Source of the DNA: Nothophaeocryptopus gaeumannii
Taxonomy: Eukaryota; Ascomycota; Dothideomycetes; Mycosphaerellales; Mycosphaerellaceae
DNA length: 64,000 nucleotides
NCBI GenBank assembly: GCA_031771865.1
Contig: JASISA010000009.1
Coordinates: 1,178,001 to 1,242,000 of the forward strand
Reading direction: 5' to 3'
The position numbers were made by a program, and so were the translations under genes. This document shows positions 30,801 to 41,750 of this stretch, in pieces. Under the pieces are notes generated by a model. The model searched no databases, was not told the origin of the DNA, and saw only the letters and a program-made list of their open reading frames with translations. Numbering within the stretch: position 1 is the first letter of the stretch; the number at the start of each line of letters is the position of its first letter.

Positions 30801-32998
30801 GACATCTCTCGATTTCAATACGACCCGGGACTTGGGGGTTTCTTTTCGTCTGAGCGGACGATGGAGATATACACTCGCAAGGTGACTCGTAGGCAGCCAA
30901 GGCTCGGCTGCGCCACTTGGCTTTCAGCTGACACGAAGAGGTGGGGTGACGGATGAGGAGGCCTGCAGCGTGGACCACTCCTCCCTATCGCACCCTGGGC
31001 GAGGATCAGGAGCCATATTCGAGCTGAGAGTGGCTCCGCAAGGTACGAGTCTGGAAAGCAAGACCGGTCTCTTGAGACACCGCAATCAAGAACGACCTGC
31101 GAGCACCGCCCATGCGGATAGGGCTGGAAGATAGAACAACCCCTGGGTATCTTAAGGCATATCCACTTTGGAATCAAGGCACGATAGGCCCCATGGAATA
31201 ATTGGAAAACCATTCGTGATGAATATCTAACCGGTCCACGACCTTGGCCATTTGTGCCTTGTCTCGTACATCCAACCGTCTCACTCCTCGATCTTCTCCG
31301 CCTTGTACGACAGGCTCGGCGACGACCTTGCGTTCCCATCAGCCTCCGCCGAGAATACAAAGTCCGCGGCCGAATGGTCCAGCTCAAACAACATGTCTTG
31401 CTCAGTCATTCCATCCCAAGTCCATCCAAGCGCCGTATCGACATAGACATATCCGGCGCTGTCTGTGATTTTCATCTTTCAGGGTGTCGCGGTATCGGCA
31501 CAGAAGTCGACAGAAAGGCTGTATCTGGAGAACAGATGAGCTACGGCGAAGGCATAATGAGTTTGTTATGTGCTCACTTCGCAGGTTGATGATCGCCAAG
31601 AGAATGCTTGATCGACGATCGTTTCTGGAGCAGGGCCTCTAAGAATACCGCATTAGGTGATGACCATTGATTGTTAGGAGTGAACAGAGAGTATGACCAG
31701 AGACATCCTCCAATGGAGATGAAATTGCTAGACCTCCGAATAGGCAAACCACCATCGACGCCTGCGTAATCGAGAGCACCATGTTGCCTGGCCTCGATGA
31801 AGGAAGGCGGAGCAGATGTCAACCTGGGACAAAACGTGGAGATCCTCTGACATATAAGCCATGCAGCGCGTCTGGTCACGACACTCATCTGCACACGTGT
31901 GACGTCGGATGTTCATGTAAACGCCATGTTTCAAAATCCGAATATGCAATGGGCCTGCCAAGACAGAGCAAGTGCTTGGCCTTAAGTATGCCTTTACTTC
32001 AACTTCTTTGTTCATACATTCACCTTCCTCATCCAAGACGGAAGACGGCCGGAGTATGGCAGTGCTTTTTGCACTTGACGAATTGGGTCTGAATCGTCGG
32101 CGAGTTGTACCAAATAATCGTCTTCGCAAGCTTTCTACCCTTCTACGGCTCACAGATCCCTGAGTCTAGTCCAGTGTCCGCAAAGATCAATCAACCGGCT
32201 TGGCTGACTAAAATTTGCCTTCTTGACTGACAAAACAGCAGTCAGTCGAAAGTTGATTACCAGGAAAAGTAAGTGGTTGGCGAAAGGATGATTGATCGAG
32301 TAGAAGAATCACTTGGTTGGCTGCAGAAAAGAAGAAGAAAATTTTGCCCATCGGTAGTCTTCCGTCAACGACTCCCTAGCTACAGGACAATTTGGATAAT
32401 TAGTGGAGTGGTACTGATTGATTGACAAGGTTAGACATTTAAATGACCAAATCGAGAGATGGTTCATCAATTGGCCAAATCACGATTTGATCAAGCAGTG
32501 GACTATTGTAGCGACCGGTTGACCCTTGCGCGCACTGGTACTCTCTCCACGTCCAACAAGGCGACTCAGGCGGCGATGTACGGTGTGCTCTGTTGATGCT
32601 GTTGATCCCAAGTGCGAAGACAGGCTGGCAAAGATACCCTCACCTCTACAGCTAACAAGTGCCTCTCTTCTCATCATCATGGCTGGCAACCGATAGTCAT
32701 CTTCGAACAGAACACCAAGGTCTGTTCACAGAGACCAGAGATCAAAGGTTTGTAGGGGTCGGTGGACGAGTCTCGCCGAATGCCGAATATGAGACTCGAT
32801 GATTTCCTGGCAGAAGTGTGATGTACTCGCTCATCAGGCTAGCTAATTTCCAGGTAGACAGTCATCACCAGCGCTACCCGTAGAACAAAGCAAAACTAAC
32901 AAAGTAATGCTCAAAGCAACTTCAAACTATCCAGTACACGATCGGTCGCCCAGCGCCGTACTCACTCTAACTCACAGCTAATCCAAATTCATCACCCC
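30801..32998. other. Gene-poor interval
   Basis: A 64-codon minus-strand frame at 31281-31475 starting MKITDSAGYVYVD has protein-like composition and may be a small gene or exon. Frames at 31728-32153 (minus) and 31972-32163 (plus) overlap and neither is recognisable. From 32160 to 32480 the sequence is AT-rich with short GATTGATTGA-like runs. No gene is called. Confidence 0.3.
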
Positions 32999-34552
32999 CT
33001 ACAACGCCTCATCAACCCCAAACATATTCGCCGCCATACTATTCCTCCGTCTCCGACTCGCAACCCCCTTACCACCCTGCACCTTCTCAACAAGCTTCTC
33101 CTGAGCCACCATCATACCCTCCAACTCCTCAACAACCATCTTCTCATCACGCCTCACTCGAAACCCAGCAAGAAAGATAGTCCGCCCAAACCACCTCAAC
33201 AGAAACCGCCGATACGCCAAAGGCAACACAGCGAACAGATCATGGCTGTGCTCCAAACCTGTGGACTGCCTCAACGACTCGCCAGCGAATTTGAGCATGA
33301 GTCCAGTGGTGGCTTCGCGAGAAACGGTCATTGTTTGGTAATCACTTCCCAGCGCGGCTTCAAGACGGGAGAATAACATGGCGGTTTCTGGGTAGTTTGC
33401 GAAGTTGAGGGTCTTGGGCATCACGGATTCGGGCACGTGCAGGCTGCGCCAGGCCCCTCTAAGAGCCTTCTTGAAGTCACTGCAGCGGACCTGGAAAGAT
33501 GACTCGGGGTGTTCACGGAAGGAGCGGCCTAGATAGTGCCAGTGCTCGTTGATGCTTTTGAAGTGCTCGCGATACTGCCGGTCTTGGAGGATGGCGAGGC
33601 GGTCTTCATCGCCGCCGTGGAGGATGGGCTGGTTGCAGGTGGGGCATTTGGCATTCTTGCAGTCTTGTTCATCCATCACAGAGTGCAGGTATGCTTCTCC
33701 AATTGGTTGGTAGTGACCACATGGTAACAAGAAGAGGCTGATGCCGTCTTCGCCATAGTCAGACTGAATCTTCTTGAGACGGGCCATGAGGATGTGGTTG
33801 ACGGACTTGAAGGGCTGAGTATCCCACAAACGGTCACACATTCCCTCATCACGCCGTGTGACCTCCGAATTCCATCTCATCAAGTGTTCACGCACGTTCA
33901 GGTAAGACATGTCAGTAGCGCGTCGGATCTGGGAGTCGAGGAGGGACACCCATGCGTCGCCGTTCTTGGCATCAACGAGTGCACTCCAGTACCCCTTCTC
34001 GAGTTCGAAGAAGTTGTGCGAAGACGTTGACGGAATGCCGACAAACGGCGAAGTCATGGTGGCGATCCACCGCGTGTTCAGCTGGAAGTTGTACTTGACT
34101 TCACCATCAACCTTGTATGAGACGGCATTCAACGTGCTGAAGCCAGTCGCGCGCGACAGATATTCGATCGCCTCGTGGACGCAGTCAAATCGGCGCGGCG
34201 GTGGGTTCACAGACGATGCGACTTTGAAGCCGGTGGTAAGGCGCAGTTTGATCTCGAGGCCGCCGCCCTCACGCTCGAGCAGGAACTTGCCGAATGTCGG
34301 CTTCTCGCGATGAGTGATATCTGCCGGCGCCTTCAGGTACAGCGACGCGCCTGGTGGAAGCAGATCAATGCATGGGTACTGGATGGTTAGTTCATGGTAC
34401 TGGCTATTTGCGCCTACCAAGCGAGTCGACTCGCTCGTGGTAGCGCTGACTTCGAAATGCCGGAAGGTGTTGGTCAGATCGTCGATGGAGATGGTATCGG
34501 GAGCGTTGGCGATGTTGAGCATATTGCTCGACTGAAGGGTCGGAGAAGGCAT
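32999..34552 (-). CDS. Hypothetical protein with RING-like zinc motif (paralogue 1)
   Basis: A 517-residue protein from the ATG at 34552; the frame stays open to 34771 and a longer N-terminus cannot be excluded. A central zinc-binding motif LPCGHYQP...CKNAKCPTCNQPI (C-x-H, then C-x4-C-x2-C) resembles a RING or treble-clef finger. The flanks have no family I recognise. C-terminal features are a helix rich in Arg and aromatic residues (YRRFLLRWFGRTIF), a charged helix with MMVAQEKLVEKV, a basic run (SRRRRN) and the ending NMFG. A divergent neighbour at 35.3-36.8 kb is a diverged copy sharing these features. A ubiquitin-ligase role is possible but unproven. Confidence 0.7.
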   Translation of the reverse strand: MPSPTLQSSNMLNIANAPDTISIDDLTNTFRHFEVSATTSESTRLVGANSQYHELTIQYPCIDLLPPGASLYLKAPADITHREKPTFGKFLLEREGGGLEIKLRLTTGFKVASSVNPPPRRFDCVHEAIEYLSRATGFSTLNAVSYKVDGEVKYNFQLNTRWIATMTSPFVGIPSTSSHNFFELEKGYWSALVDAKNGDAWVSLLDSQIRRATDMSYLNVREHLMRWNSEVTRRDEGMCDRLWDTQPFKSVNHILMARLKKIQSDYGEDGISLFLLPCGHYQPIGEAYLHSVMDEQDCKNAKCPTCNQPILHGGDEDRLAILQDRQYREHFKSINEHWHYLGRSFREHPESSFQVRCSDFKKALRGAWRSLHVPESVMPKTLNFANYPETAMLFSRLEAALGSDYQTMTVSREATTGLMLKFAGESLRQSTGLEHSHDLFAVLPLAYRRFLLRWFGRTIFLAGFRVRRDEKMVVEELEGMMVAQEKLVEKVQGGKGVASRRRRNSMAANMFGVDEAL

Positions 34553-34905
34553 CTTCGCTCGATGCCGACTGCGCGATGCGAGTGTGCTGTCTGTCGATGT
34601 CGATGCGTGGAGTGTTGATGCGAAGTCGAAAGGCGGTGAGGTTGTGTATGTCGTCTGCCGGTATCTGACGCGACGCGCCCAAGAAACGGCGGCGCAAGAT
34701 CGTACGTCCGCTTTCACATGCAAAAGCTGCTGCGAAAGCCAAAATGGGACCTCCCCGTCACCCCACCTCACTCTTTCAAAGCCTCCTTTGTCGATATCAA
34801 AGAAAAGGTGTCTGGGTTTCCATCCAGCGACAAAGCCATTGTATTTTTCTGGGGATGCACACTCGTGCCCCAGTCGCTCATGGCACCCAGATACTGTGGT
34901 TTACG

Positions 34906-34985
34906 AGCTTCACCTCACCTCAGGCTTGGCGTTCAACTTCACCTCCTCGCACTTCCGAATTTCTCCCAGACCAAAACAACCCAGC
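34906..34985 (+). repeat. Direct repeat, copy 1
   Basis: Begins TTCACCTCACCTCAGGCTTG and ends CCCAGACCAAAACAA. The second copy starts near 35160. Confidence 0.7.
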
Positions 34986-35159
34986 ATCTCACCCGTTTCA
35001 CATGCTAAATCTGCGAGGGTCGGTCAATCTCCTCCAGAAAAGATTCCACGGAGCGCGTCGAAGGGTATTTTCCTGGCTCTTTATTCATCGACAAGGCTCT
35101 TGTCAGTTCCGCGGAGATCGATCTCATGTCGACATACTGACACTGACGCGGTGGATGGG

Positions 35160-35247
35160 ATTCACCTCACCTCAGGCTTGGCGTCGCACGACGCTGGTCC
35201 ACCAACTTCACTTCCTCGACCTCCCGAAAATTTCCCAGACCAAAACA
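35160..35247 (+). repeat. Direct repeat, copy 2
   Basis: Same start and end as the copy at 34906, with small insertions in the middle. Confidence 0.7.
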
Positions 35248-35278
35248 AACATCACCTGCATTGATCATCCAAGCCTAG

Positions 35279-36821
35279 ACAAGACATCGCAGCCGCCATA
35301 GCCAAGAAGAGAAGATAGATACCGCGCGCCAAGCCCAAGTTGACCTCGCCACAGCTCTCCTCGGGCTGAGCATCGACGACACTACCGGTGCTTCAGACGC
35401 ATCAAGCTACACAAGTGCAGGAGACTCGGCAGCCATCCTCGACGTGAGTTCTCGGACCGTGCGAGTACCACGAACTTCACCTCTCGGTCCTAACGGTTTC
35501 GCTCCTCCCTAAACGTGCTACACCATGTCTATTCCCACCAGCCAACATCCAGTACCGTGACCTTCCTCGAGCGAAAGCATTCAACTTGGGTGGAGCAGAT
35601 TCACTCGGCTTCCACGCGCATATAGAGACTATCAGCAACGTTGCCGATGCGACTATACCAAAATTCGAGGTATATGGCGCTTCAGCAGACGCGCTGTCTG
35701 ATGCGGTGGTTCGACTCGCGTACGCACCGGGCATCAGCACTCTCGAGTTCGTTGGGTATTTCGCGGATGGTGTAATGGTGTATCGCGCTCGCATCGAGAC
35801 CCGATGGATCACGTCCAATAGCGAAGGCAGAGAGACGAAAGTCTTCGAGTTCGGCCAGGATGAGTGCGCAGCCTTGCAGCAGACTCATCACGACGTGGAG
35901 TGGTTTCACCTCCTCGATTCACTCATGTCGCGCTTGTCTGATAGAGCTTACTTCCACGTTCGATCCAGCCTCCTCTCGCAACAGAAATCGGACCTGGTTC
36001 GCATCGACGAGGAAACGTGGGCTGGAGAGTGGGACACCATCCCTCTTCAGAGCGCGAACCAGCTCCTGGTATGCAACATCCACTGGCTCGGCAACGCACA
36101 CGAAGCCAGCACCGTCTTGCCATGCGGATGCGTCAAGCAACTGAACGCTTTATACCTCATGTACAGCATGCCAGAGTCCGAAGTTGGCATTTTCACTTGC
36201 AATGACTGTTAAGTGTACGTGTTGACCGAAGAGCAATATCATCAAGTCGAGCAGCTTCACGATCGGTGTCTGAGAATGAAGTGTCATATTGATGAATAGT
36301 GCAGGAGGGCATTGGAAGTGAAGATCGTGAATCCAAACGCCACGTTCTCCGTCTCGCATGAGGATTTGCGAGGAGCGCTCGATTCGACCCTGCCGACCTT
36401 CGAGTTGCCTGAGTCGGTAATTCCATACGAGCTGTGTCACATTGCAAGCGACGAGACGGCTGCGGTGACGTTACACTTCTTTACTATGCTTCATGACGAT
36501 GAGGCGGTCCTGAACGTCGACTTGATATCTGCGCCTGAGACGCTGCTGGAAGTGGCTCTGAAGATGTTGCGAGAGAAGGTTGGTCTTGATTCAGATACCG
36601 CGATTGAACCCGTGCTGCCACCCGGATACGTCGAATTCTTGCGGCGCTGGCTTCAACGGGCTTTGGTGTATCTGGCGAGTAAGGCCGAGACCAAAGACAA
36701 CCAGCTGGCGGACCAGTTGATGGGTATGATGCTGGAAGGTGGTGGATCCAAAGATGAAGGAAAGGGAGGCCGGACAGCGCTTGGTCGGACCAATGATGCG
36801 GAGAACATGTTCGGGCCGTGA
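35279..36821 (+). pseudogene. Dead paralogue of the RING-like protein (paralogue 2)
   Basis: Protein similarity to the gene at 32999-34552 is continuous: FFELEKG-type and VSLLDSQ-type segments correspond to KVFEFGQDEC and FHLLDSLMSRLSDRAYFHVR, then LPCGCVKQ and CNDC replace the LPCGHYQ and CPTC zinc ligands, then ALRGAW/HVPESVMP corresponds to LRGALDSTLPTFELPESVIP, and both end NMFG. The frame is interrupted by TAA at 36210-36212 and TAG at 36297-36299, with clearly homologous sequence between and after them in the same frame. The upstream exon (35279-35443) and its GTGAGT...CCACCAG intron do not match in phase. The copy is therefore most likely a pseudogene. Confidence 0.7.
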
Positions 36822-37152
36822 TCGAGGTTCGGAAGGTAATTGAAGGAATTGTCGCGTTTGGGGGTTGGCTGTTGCGTCAAAGCTGACAGGAGCATGCTTG
36901 TTGCATCGAAGAATGGACCTAAGATAAGCGAGCCGTAACGGAATAACGGATGATTCAGAGAGTGTATGTTCAAATTGTCCTATCACATTGTGAGCAGTAC
37001 TGTATCATATCTTGTTCACATCGTACCATCTATTCGCCCAAACGCCATCGCTGAAAACGGCAGCCTCAAACATAGCAAATCCGCAGAAAGTAGCTTCAGC
37101 AATGTACAGAGGGTATCTCCACGCGCCTTATCTGTTCCGGACCGGATGTTCA
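36822..37152. other. Intergenic between convergent genes
   Basis: Short 3'-flanking region. No gene or hairpin stood out. Confidence 0.4.
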
Positions 37153-37868
37153 TCATTCGTCGTCCACGAAGCTGGATGCGAGCTTGCCAAAAATAGGGAC
37201 TTCTACCCGGTCCAGCGTCTCGGCATATCTCCAGGCACCATACGCCAGATATGCGATAATAAGAATATCGCACACGAACAGCATCCAGCTTATCACAGAG
37301 GTCCAGCTGAAGATGATGTGTAGCAAGAAGAGGGCAGAGAACCTACATTCTCTCGTTAGCATTCGACAGTGTGTATCTCTCCTTCTTGAACTCACAGCAA
37401 CGCGCTCTGCCACGCATGAAACCGCACATAATCACTCTTGTGCTCAAAGAGCAACAACACAACCCCGCCGGCCGGTGGCAGCAACAAATACGCCAAACAC
37501 GCCTCCACCCCCAAGTTCAGCCCCAAACTCGTCTCAAATATACTCACTCCCCCATGACCGCCGTGTGCGGTCGCACCTCCACCTACTAAGGCGGTATTCC
37601 CGATATAATCATTGTAGAGCCCTCTTCGCTCCCCGCCTTCGATATCTTCATACCCTCCTGCTTCTTCGTCGTAGTATCGTGAGGGAGAGGGAAGTCGCTG
37701 ATTTCGCGCTGCGGCCCAGGGGTCTTCGCGATCGGCTACGGAGGAGATATTGCGTGAGGGAGCTTGTCTTTGGGGTTTAGGGCTGCCTGCTGGACTGCGA
37801 AGAGGTGGTGATTTCGCGCGCTCACTTTCGGGAGGAGAAGATTGGTAGGGCGCGAAGTTCATGGCCAT
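37153..37868 (-). CDS. UPF0132/DUF4870-type membrane protein
   Basis: Two exons (37868-37396 and 37342-37153; intron GTGAGT, branch GCTAACG, acceptor TGTAG) give 220 residues. The N-terminal half is Pro/Ser/Gly-rich and hydrophilic. The C-terminal half has three hydrophobic spans: LGLNLGVEACLAYLLLPPAG, then ALFLLHIIFSWTSVISWMLF, then VCDILIIAYLAYGAW. The loop motif FEHKSDYVRFHAWQSALL is the hallmark of the family: charged, then RFHAWQS at the membrane edge. The intron splits this motif's following helix, typical of the fungal members. Function is unknown; it is probably an integral protein of internal membranes. Confidence 0.85.
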
Positions 37869-38475
37869 TTTGAATCGGGATGGACGGGTATGTCCGGTGG
37901 TGAAGACTTGTTGGTTAGTGATGCCTGGTGTAATCCCTCAGTGAGCTCCACGACGTGTTGTTATGTCGCCCTATCCACCTGGGACCCTGCATGCCGCCGC
38001 AGTCCGCATCTCAATCTCTTGGCAACATTGGGATGAACCGAGATGCATCCTATCGCCGCGACGACCATCAGAATTGGTAATCCGATAACCTCGTCGTACC
38101 CATGTCGTATATCAACCCTACAGAATGTTTCCGATACCCTTTTCACAACAACGTGTCGTGACAGCCGCCCGCTCGGTCAAGTTGCTGAAGTTGTAGCACG
38201 GCTGGACGCCTCCTCGAAGTCAAATCGAAAACCTCCAATGGCATGATGTCACCTCTTCCAATAGATACAGGGACGATGCCATTTGAAATGCAACTATCGC
38301 CAGTGGACCCAGGTATGATGAGGCAGGAACAATGCTGCGCTATCTCCTAAGACCGGCGAAAAATTGCAAGATATATAACAACATATTTGCTCCTCCCATC
38401 TCTTCACAGCTTCAAAACTCTATCCACCCTGTACCAAGCAACACCTCACACTTCCATACCACAGCAACAGCAGAT
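37869..38475. promoter_or_regulatory. Divergent intergenic region with TATA box of the reductase gene
   Basis: TATATAA at about 38372-38378 lies roughly 100 bases before the chosen reductase ATG and is followed by a CT-rich start region. No other gene seen. Confidence 0.55.
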
Positions 38476-39549
38476 ATGAGAGTCTTACTCACAGGCGGAT
38501 CCGGCTTCATCGCCGCCCACGTGCTCGATATCCTCCTCGATCACGGCCACTCCGTTGTCACAACAGTACGCTCACAGGACAAGGCCGACCGCATCGCCAA
38601 AGCACACCCGAAGGTCGGCAAGGACAAGCTCGACTTTAGCATTGTGGAGGATGTTGCCCAAGAGGGCGCCTTCGACAAGGCTGTCATCTCCGACCCACCG
38701 TTCGAGGCTGTCATCCACACAGCGTCTCCATTTCATTTCAACGTTACCGACGTGCAGAAAGAGCTCCTCGACCCTGCAGTCATTGGAACAACCGGTATCC
38801 TGAAGAGCATCAAGAAGAGTGCGCCATCAGTCAAGCGAGTCGTGATCACGAGCTCCTTTGCTTCTATTGTCGACCCCAGCAAGGGCGCATGGCCGGGCCA
38901 CACATACAGCGAGAAGGATTGGAACCCAATCACACATCAAGAGGCATTGGAGAACCCTGCTGCAGGATACCGTGCAAGCAAGACCTTTGCGGAGAAGGCG
39001 GCGTGGGAGTTTGTCGAGAAAGAGAAGCCCAACTTTAACATTGCGACCATGTGTCCACCTCTTGTGTTTGGGCCCATCGTCCACTACTTGAACAGTCTCG
39101 ACGCATTGAACACCTCCAACCAAAGAATCAGGTATGACCACGCTTTCACTTACTGTTTCAAATACCGTACTGACTCTTTCTTTAGGGACACCATGCTCGG
39201 CAAGTACAAGGAGAAAATTCCACCTACCGGTACCTTCATCTGGGTCGATGTCCGCGATCTTGCCCTGTGCCACGTCCTCGCAGCTGAGAAGCCCGACGCC
39301 GGCAATAAGCGATTCTTCGTCACACCTGGTTCATTCAGCAACCAGCACATCGCTGACACTATCGGCAAGAACTTCCCTAATCTTCAAGACAAGCTGCCCG
39401 CGCCCAACACGCCTGAGGGTGGCTATCCAGAAGGGGGCATGTTCGAGATCGATAACAAGCGCGCGAGCGACCTCTTAGGCGGGAAGTGGACACCGTTTGA
39501 GAAGTCGATCGTGGATACGGTGAAGAGCTTGCAGGCTGTTGGTGCATAG
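38476..39549 (+). CDS. NADPH-dependent reductase of the GRE2/dihydroflavonol-reductase (extended SDR) family
   Basis: Two exons (38476-39131 and 39186-39549) give 339 residues; the 54-bp intron (GTATGA...CTTTAG) is a multiple of three, so the frame reads through it. The nucleotide-binding motif is VLLTGGSGFIAAHV at the N-terminus, the catalytic Ser is in VVITSSFAS, and YxxxK is in GYRASKTFAEKAAW. These cytosolic enzymes reduce ketones or aldehydes such as methylglyoxal or isovaleraldehyde; the physiological substrate is unknown. The frame also extends to an ATG at 38332 with a presequence-like head, but a TATA box lies inside that extension, favouring the later start. Confidence 0.88.
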   Translation: MRVLLTGGSGFIAAHVLDILLDHGHSVVTTVRSQDKADRIAKAHPKVGKDKLDFSIVEDVAQEGAFDKAVISDPPFEAVIHTASPFHFNVTDVQKELLDPAVIGTTGILKSIKKSAPSVKRVVITSSFASIVDPSKGAWPGHTYSEKDWNPITHQEALENPAAGYRASKTFAEKAAWEFVEKEKPNFNIATMCPPLVFGPIVHYLNSLDALNTSNQRIRYDHAFTYCFKYRTDSFFRDTMLGKYKEKIPPTGTFIWVDVRDLALCHVLAAEKPDAGNKRFFVTPGSFSNQHIADTIGKNFPNLQDKLPAPNTPEGGYPEGGMFEIDNKRASDLLGGKWTPFEKSIVDTVKSLQAVGA

Positions 39550-40299
39550 ATGATGAAATGTAGCGCGAAGCAAGATGCTGTTTGATTCAATGCCGTAATA
39601 GTCATGAATGTATGGCTTGGTGAAGCACATGTAGATTGTAGATAGAAAGACTATAAACTACGATACCTGCCTGAAGAAGTTGTCAGCTCTATTGCATCTT
39701 CGCGGAGCAGGTGAACAAGAAGAGCAAGTACATCGTGCGGATCAGACTGTTGAGCTTGAATATTTTTTTGCCGTCATCGAGGACCTCAGAAGTTATCGTT
39801 TTTGAAGAACATCATGCGAATGTGTGGGTTAGAACAGCAGGAAGATAACGTACCTTTGAATCATGTGCTGTCCAGTGCAGCCTTTGAAACTGGAAGACTG
39901 CAATTTTAGACGCATCTCGCGTCTCAACAGCGCTGCGAGGGTGTGCGAATATCGTCAAAGTATTCGTGAAAGGTCGGATGAAGAAAGAGAGTCGGAGTTT
40001 GAGAATTTGAGCACGATGTGAGCTGGTCGCAAAAGGTCTTGGGACGAAATGGCCAGCTTGAAAATAGACTTGTGTAATTCTAGCCGAGCTTGACGTCTTC
40101 TCGTAAGCAACATATCAAAGGGACATCCATCGAAACACTTGTCATACAAGTCACCTTCCCTTTCGCCAACGAACTATACCATCAACGATACCTCCGAATA
40201 CACCAGCAACCTCTCCATCCCCTCGAATCCGCAAAACTACCACCATCCTCCCATCGAACCCTCCATCCCTCCGCGCCGAGAGCGCACCCCTTCCAAACC
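39550..40299. other. Intergenic, promoter of the ARL1 gene
   Basis: No gene seen. The last 150 bases are C- and CA-rich, a usual leader composition. The open frame upstream of 40300 is leader sequence. Confidence 0.45.
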
Positions 40300-40900
40300 A
40301 TGGGCGGCGCCCTCTCCATATTCTCCAAACTCCTCTGGGCAAAAAAGGAGATCCGAATACTGATTCTGGGACTGGATAACGCAGGAAAGACAACATTACT
40401 CTACCGCCTCAAAATCGGCGAGGTAGTAACCACAATCCCCACCATAGGCTTCAACGTCGAATCCGTAACCTACAAATCCCTTACCTTTAACGTCTGGGAT
40501 CTCGGAGGCCAAACTTCCATACGCCCTTATTGGCGCTGCTACTATTCCAACACCGCGGCTGTGGTGTTTGTTGTGGATTCTACAGATACAGAGCGGTTGG
40601 AGACTGTGAGGGAAGAGTTGCATGGGATGTTGGCGGAAGAGGAATTGAGGGATGCGGGATTGTTGGTTTTTGCGAATAAACAGGATGCGCCCGGGGCCAA
40701 AGATGCTGGAGAGATTAGCCAAGCGCTGGGGTTGGGAGGGTTGAAGGATAGGAATTGGAGTATTATGGCTTGTTCGGCGGTTACGGGGAAGGGGGTTAAT
40801 GAGGGGATGGATTGGTTGGTGGTGAGTATGACAGAAGACGTGAGTGAGGAAGGGAATGAGACTGACGTGATTACAGCAAACTGTTGGCGAGAGCTCATGA
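40300..40900 (+). CDS. arl1: ARF-like small GTPase, ARL1 type
   Basis: Two exons (40300-40821 and 40877-40900; intron GTGAGT...GATTACAG) give 181 residues, the normal ARL1 length. Gly2 (MGGALSIF) can be N-myristoylated. GTP-binding motifs: GLDNAGKTT (P-loop), PTIGFNVE (switch 1), WDLGGQTSIRPYWRCYY (switch 2; the RPYWRCYY form is typical of ARL1), NKQD and CSAVTGKGV. ARL1 acts at the trans-Golgi, recruiting GRIP-domain golgins and other effectors. Without the small last exon the frame would run on into an unrelated tail, so the spliced ending (DWLVQTVGESS) is preferred. The second P-loop Gly is Asn (DNAGKT), as in many ARFs. Confidence 0.93.
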
Positions 40901-41719
40901 AAGTGAAGAGCATGAAAGAAGAGCCAGGAAGGAGTGAGATATGATTTGCATTCTGAAGCATTGGAGGCGTATTGGAGTTCGAAGAGCATGGGAGATGACA
41001 TGTACAGTGTGTCTGGCGCGGCATATCGACAAGGATACAGACGGCAGCACTACGGTGTAAGTAAGCATGGATATGGAGTTCTAATGTCTAAAATGTCCAA
41101 AGTGGCTGTTTTCCGGCCGGGTCAAGAAGACGTCCCATCTCCGCTCGTCTCGTGTCGATACAGAAGATGCGGGTAGTGGCTGTAAATGTGTGTCGGGCTT
41201 TTGCCGAGGCCGGGTTGGCGCTGTTGCAGCCGGACTGGGAACTCGCGAGCGATACACAATGATAAGAACCCGATCTGAAGTCACTGCACTCCACTCCGAT
41301 TGGCGAGGCTTCATAGGAGCACGCTCCGCCCGATCATAACTTTGGTCACTTCCGAACCGAGAGTACGTCAGAAGGCCGGTTTACCCGTTTACCAAATTAG
41401 TATGCAAGTTTTATTGCATGTTTTCAGGTCCAGGCTGCGAGTATCGCATACTGGGACATGTCGGGTAGCGGGGCGCGCAAATTCGCACAGGATATCATCG
41501 CATCATCACCTGAATGCTCTCTCATTAGCACAGTGTTGAACAACCATGCAGCAAATCAAGCGACGAGGATCAGTGAGGACAGGGCAGCGCGCACGACAAT
41601 TTGGGACATGAGGGCAAAAGTGCAAGCTGCCAAAGATCTCAGATCCATACGTCTGCTACGGACCATTTCGCTCTCGACCTCAACGTCGACCATCGGCGCC
41701 ATCACCACAGTCATCCACG
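40901..41719. other. Intergenic up to the hAT insertion
   Basis: No gene is firmly supported. A frame at 41458-41719 is cut by the transposon insertion. Confidence 0.4.
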
Positions 41720-41750
41720 CAGGGGTCTTGTTGGTCCGGTAGGTATGGTA
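41720..41750 (+). repeat. hAT left terminal inverted repeat
   Basis: Starts CAGGGGTCTTGTTGGTCCGG and matches the inverse of the right end. Confidence 0.9.

Larger units (their letters stand above)
34553..35278. promoter_or_regulatory. Divergent intergenic region with internal direct duplication
   Basis: The region lies between two divergently oriented paralogues. Two segments about 254 bp apart (about 34906-34985 and 35160-35247) share an exact TTCACCTCACCTCAGGCTTG start and then similar sequence through TCCCAGACCAAAACAA. The duplicated piece may carry promoter elements. Confidence 0.6.

Noticed and set aside
31728..32163. Overlapping frames on both strands
   Set aside because: Neither strand shows a domain, signal peptide or convincing start; the choice would be arbitrary.
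36213..36311. Intron instead of stop codons in the RING-like paralogue
   Set aside because: The stretch between the two stops is itself homologous coding sequence in the same frame, so splicing it out is not the simplest explanation.
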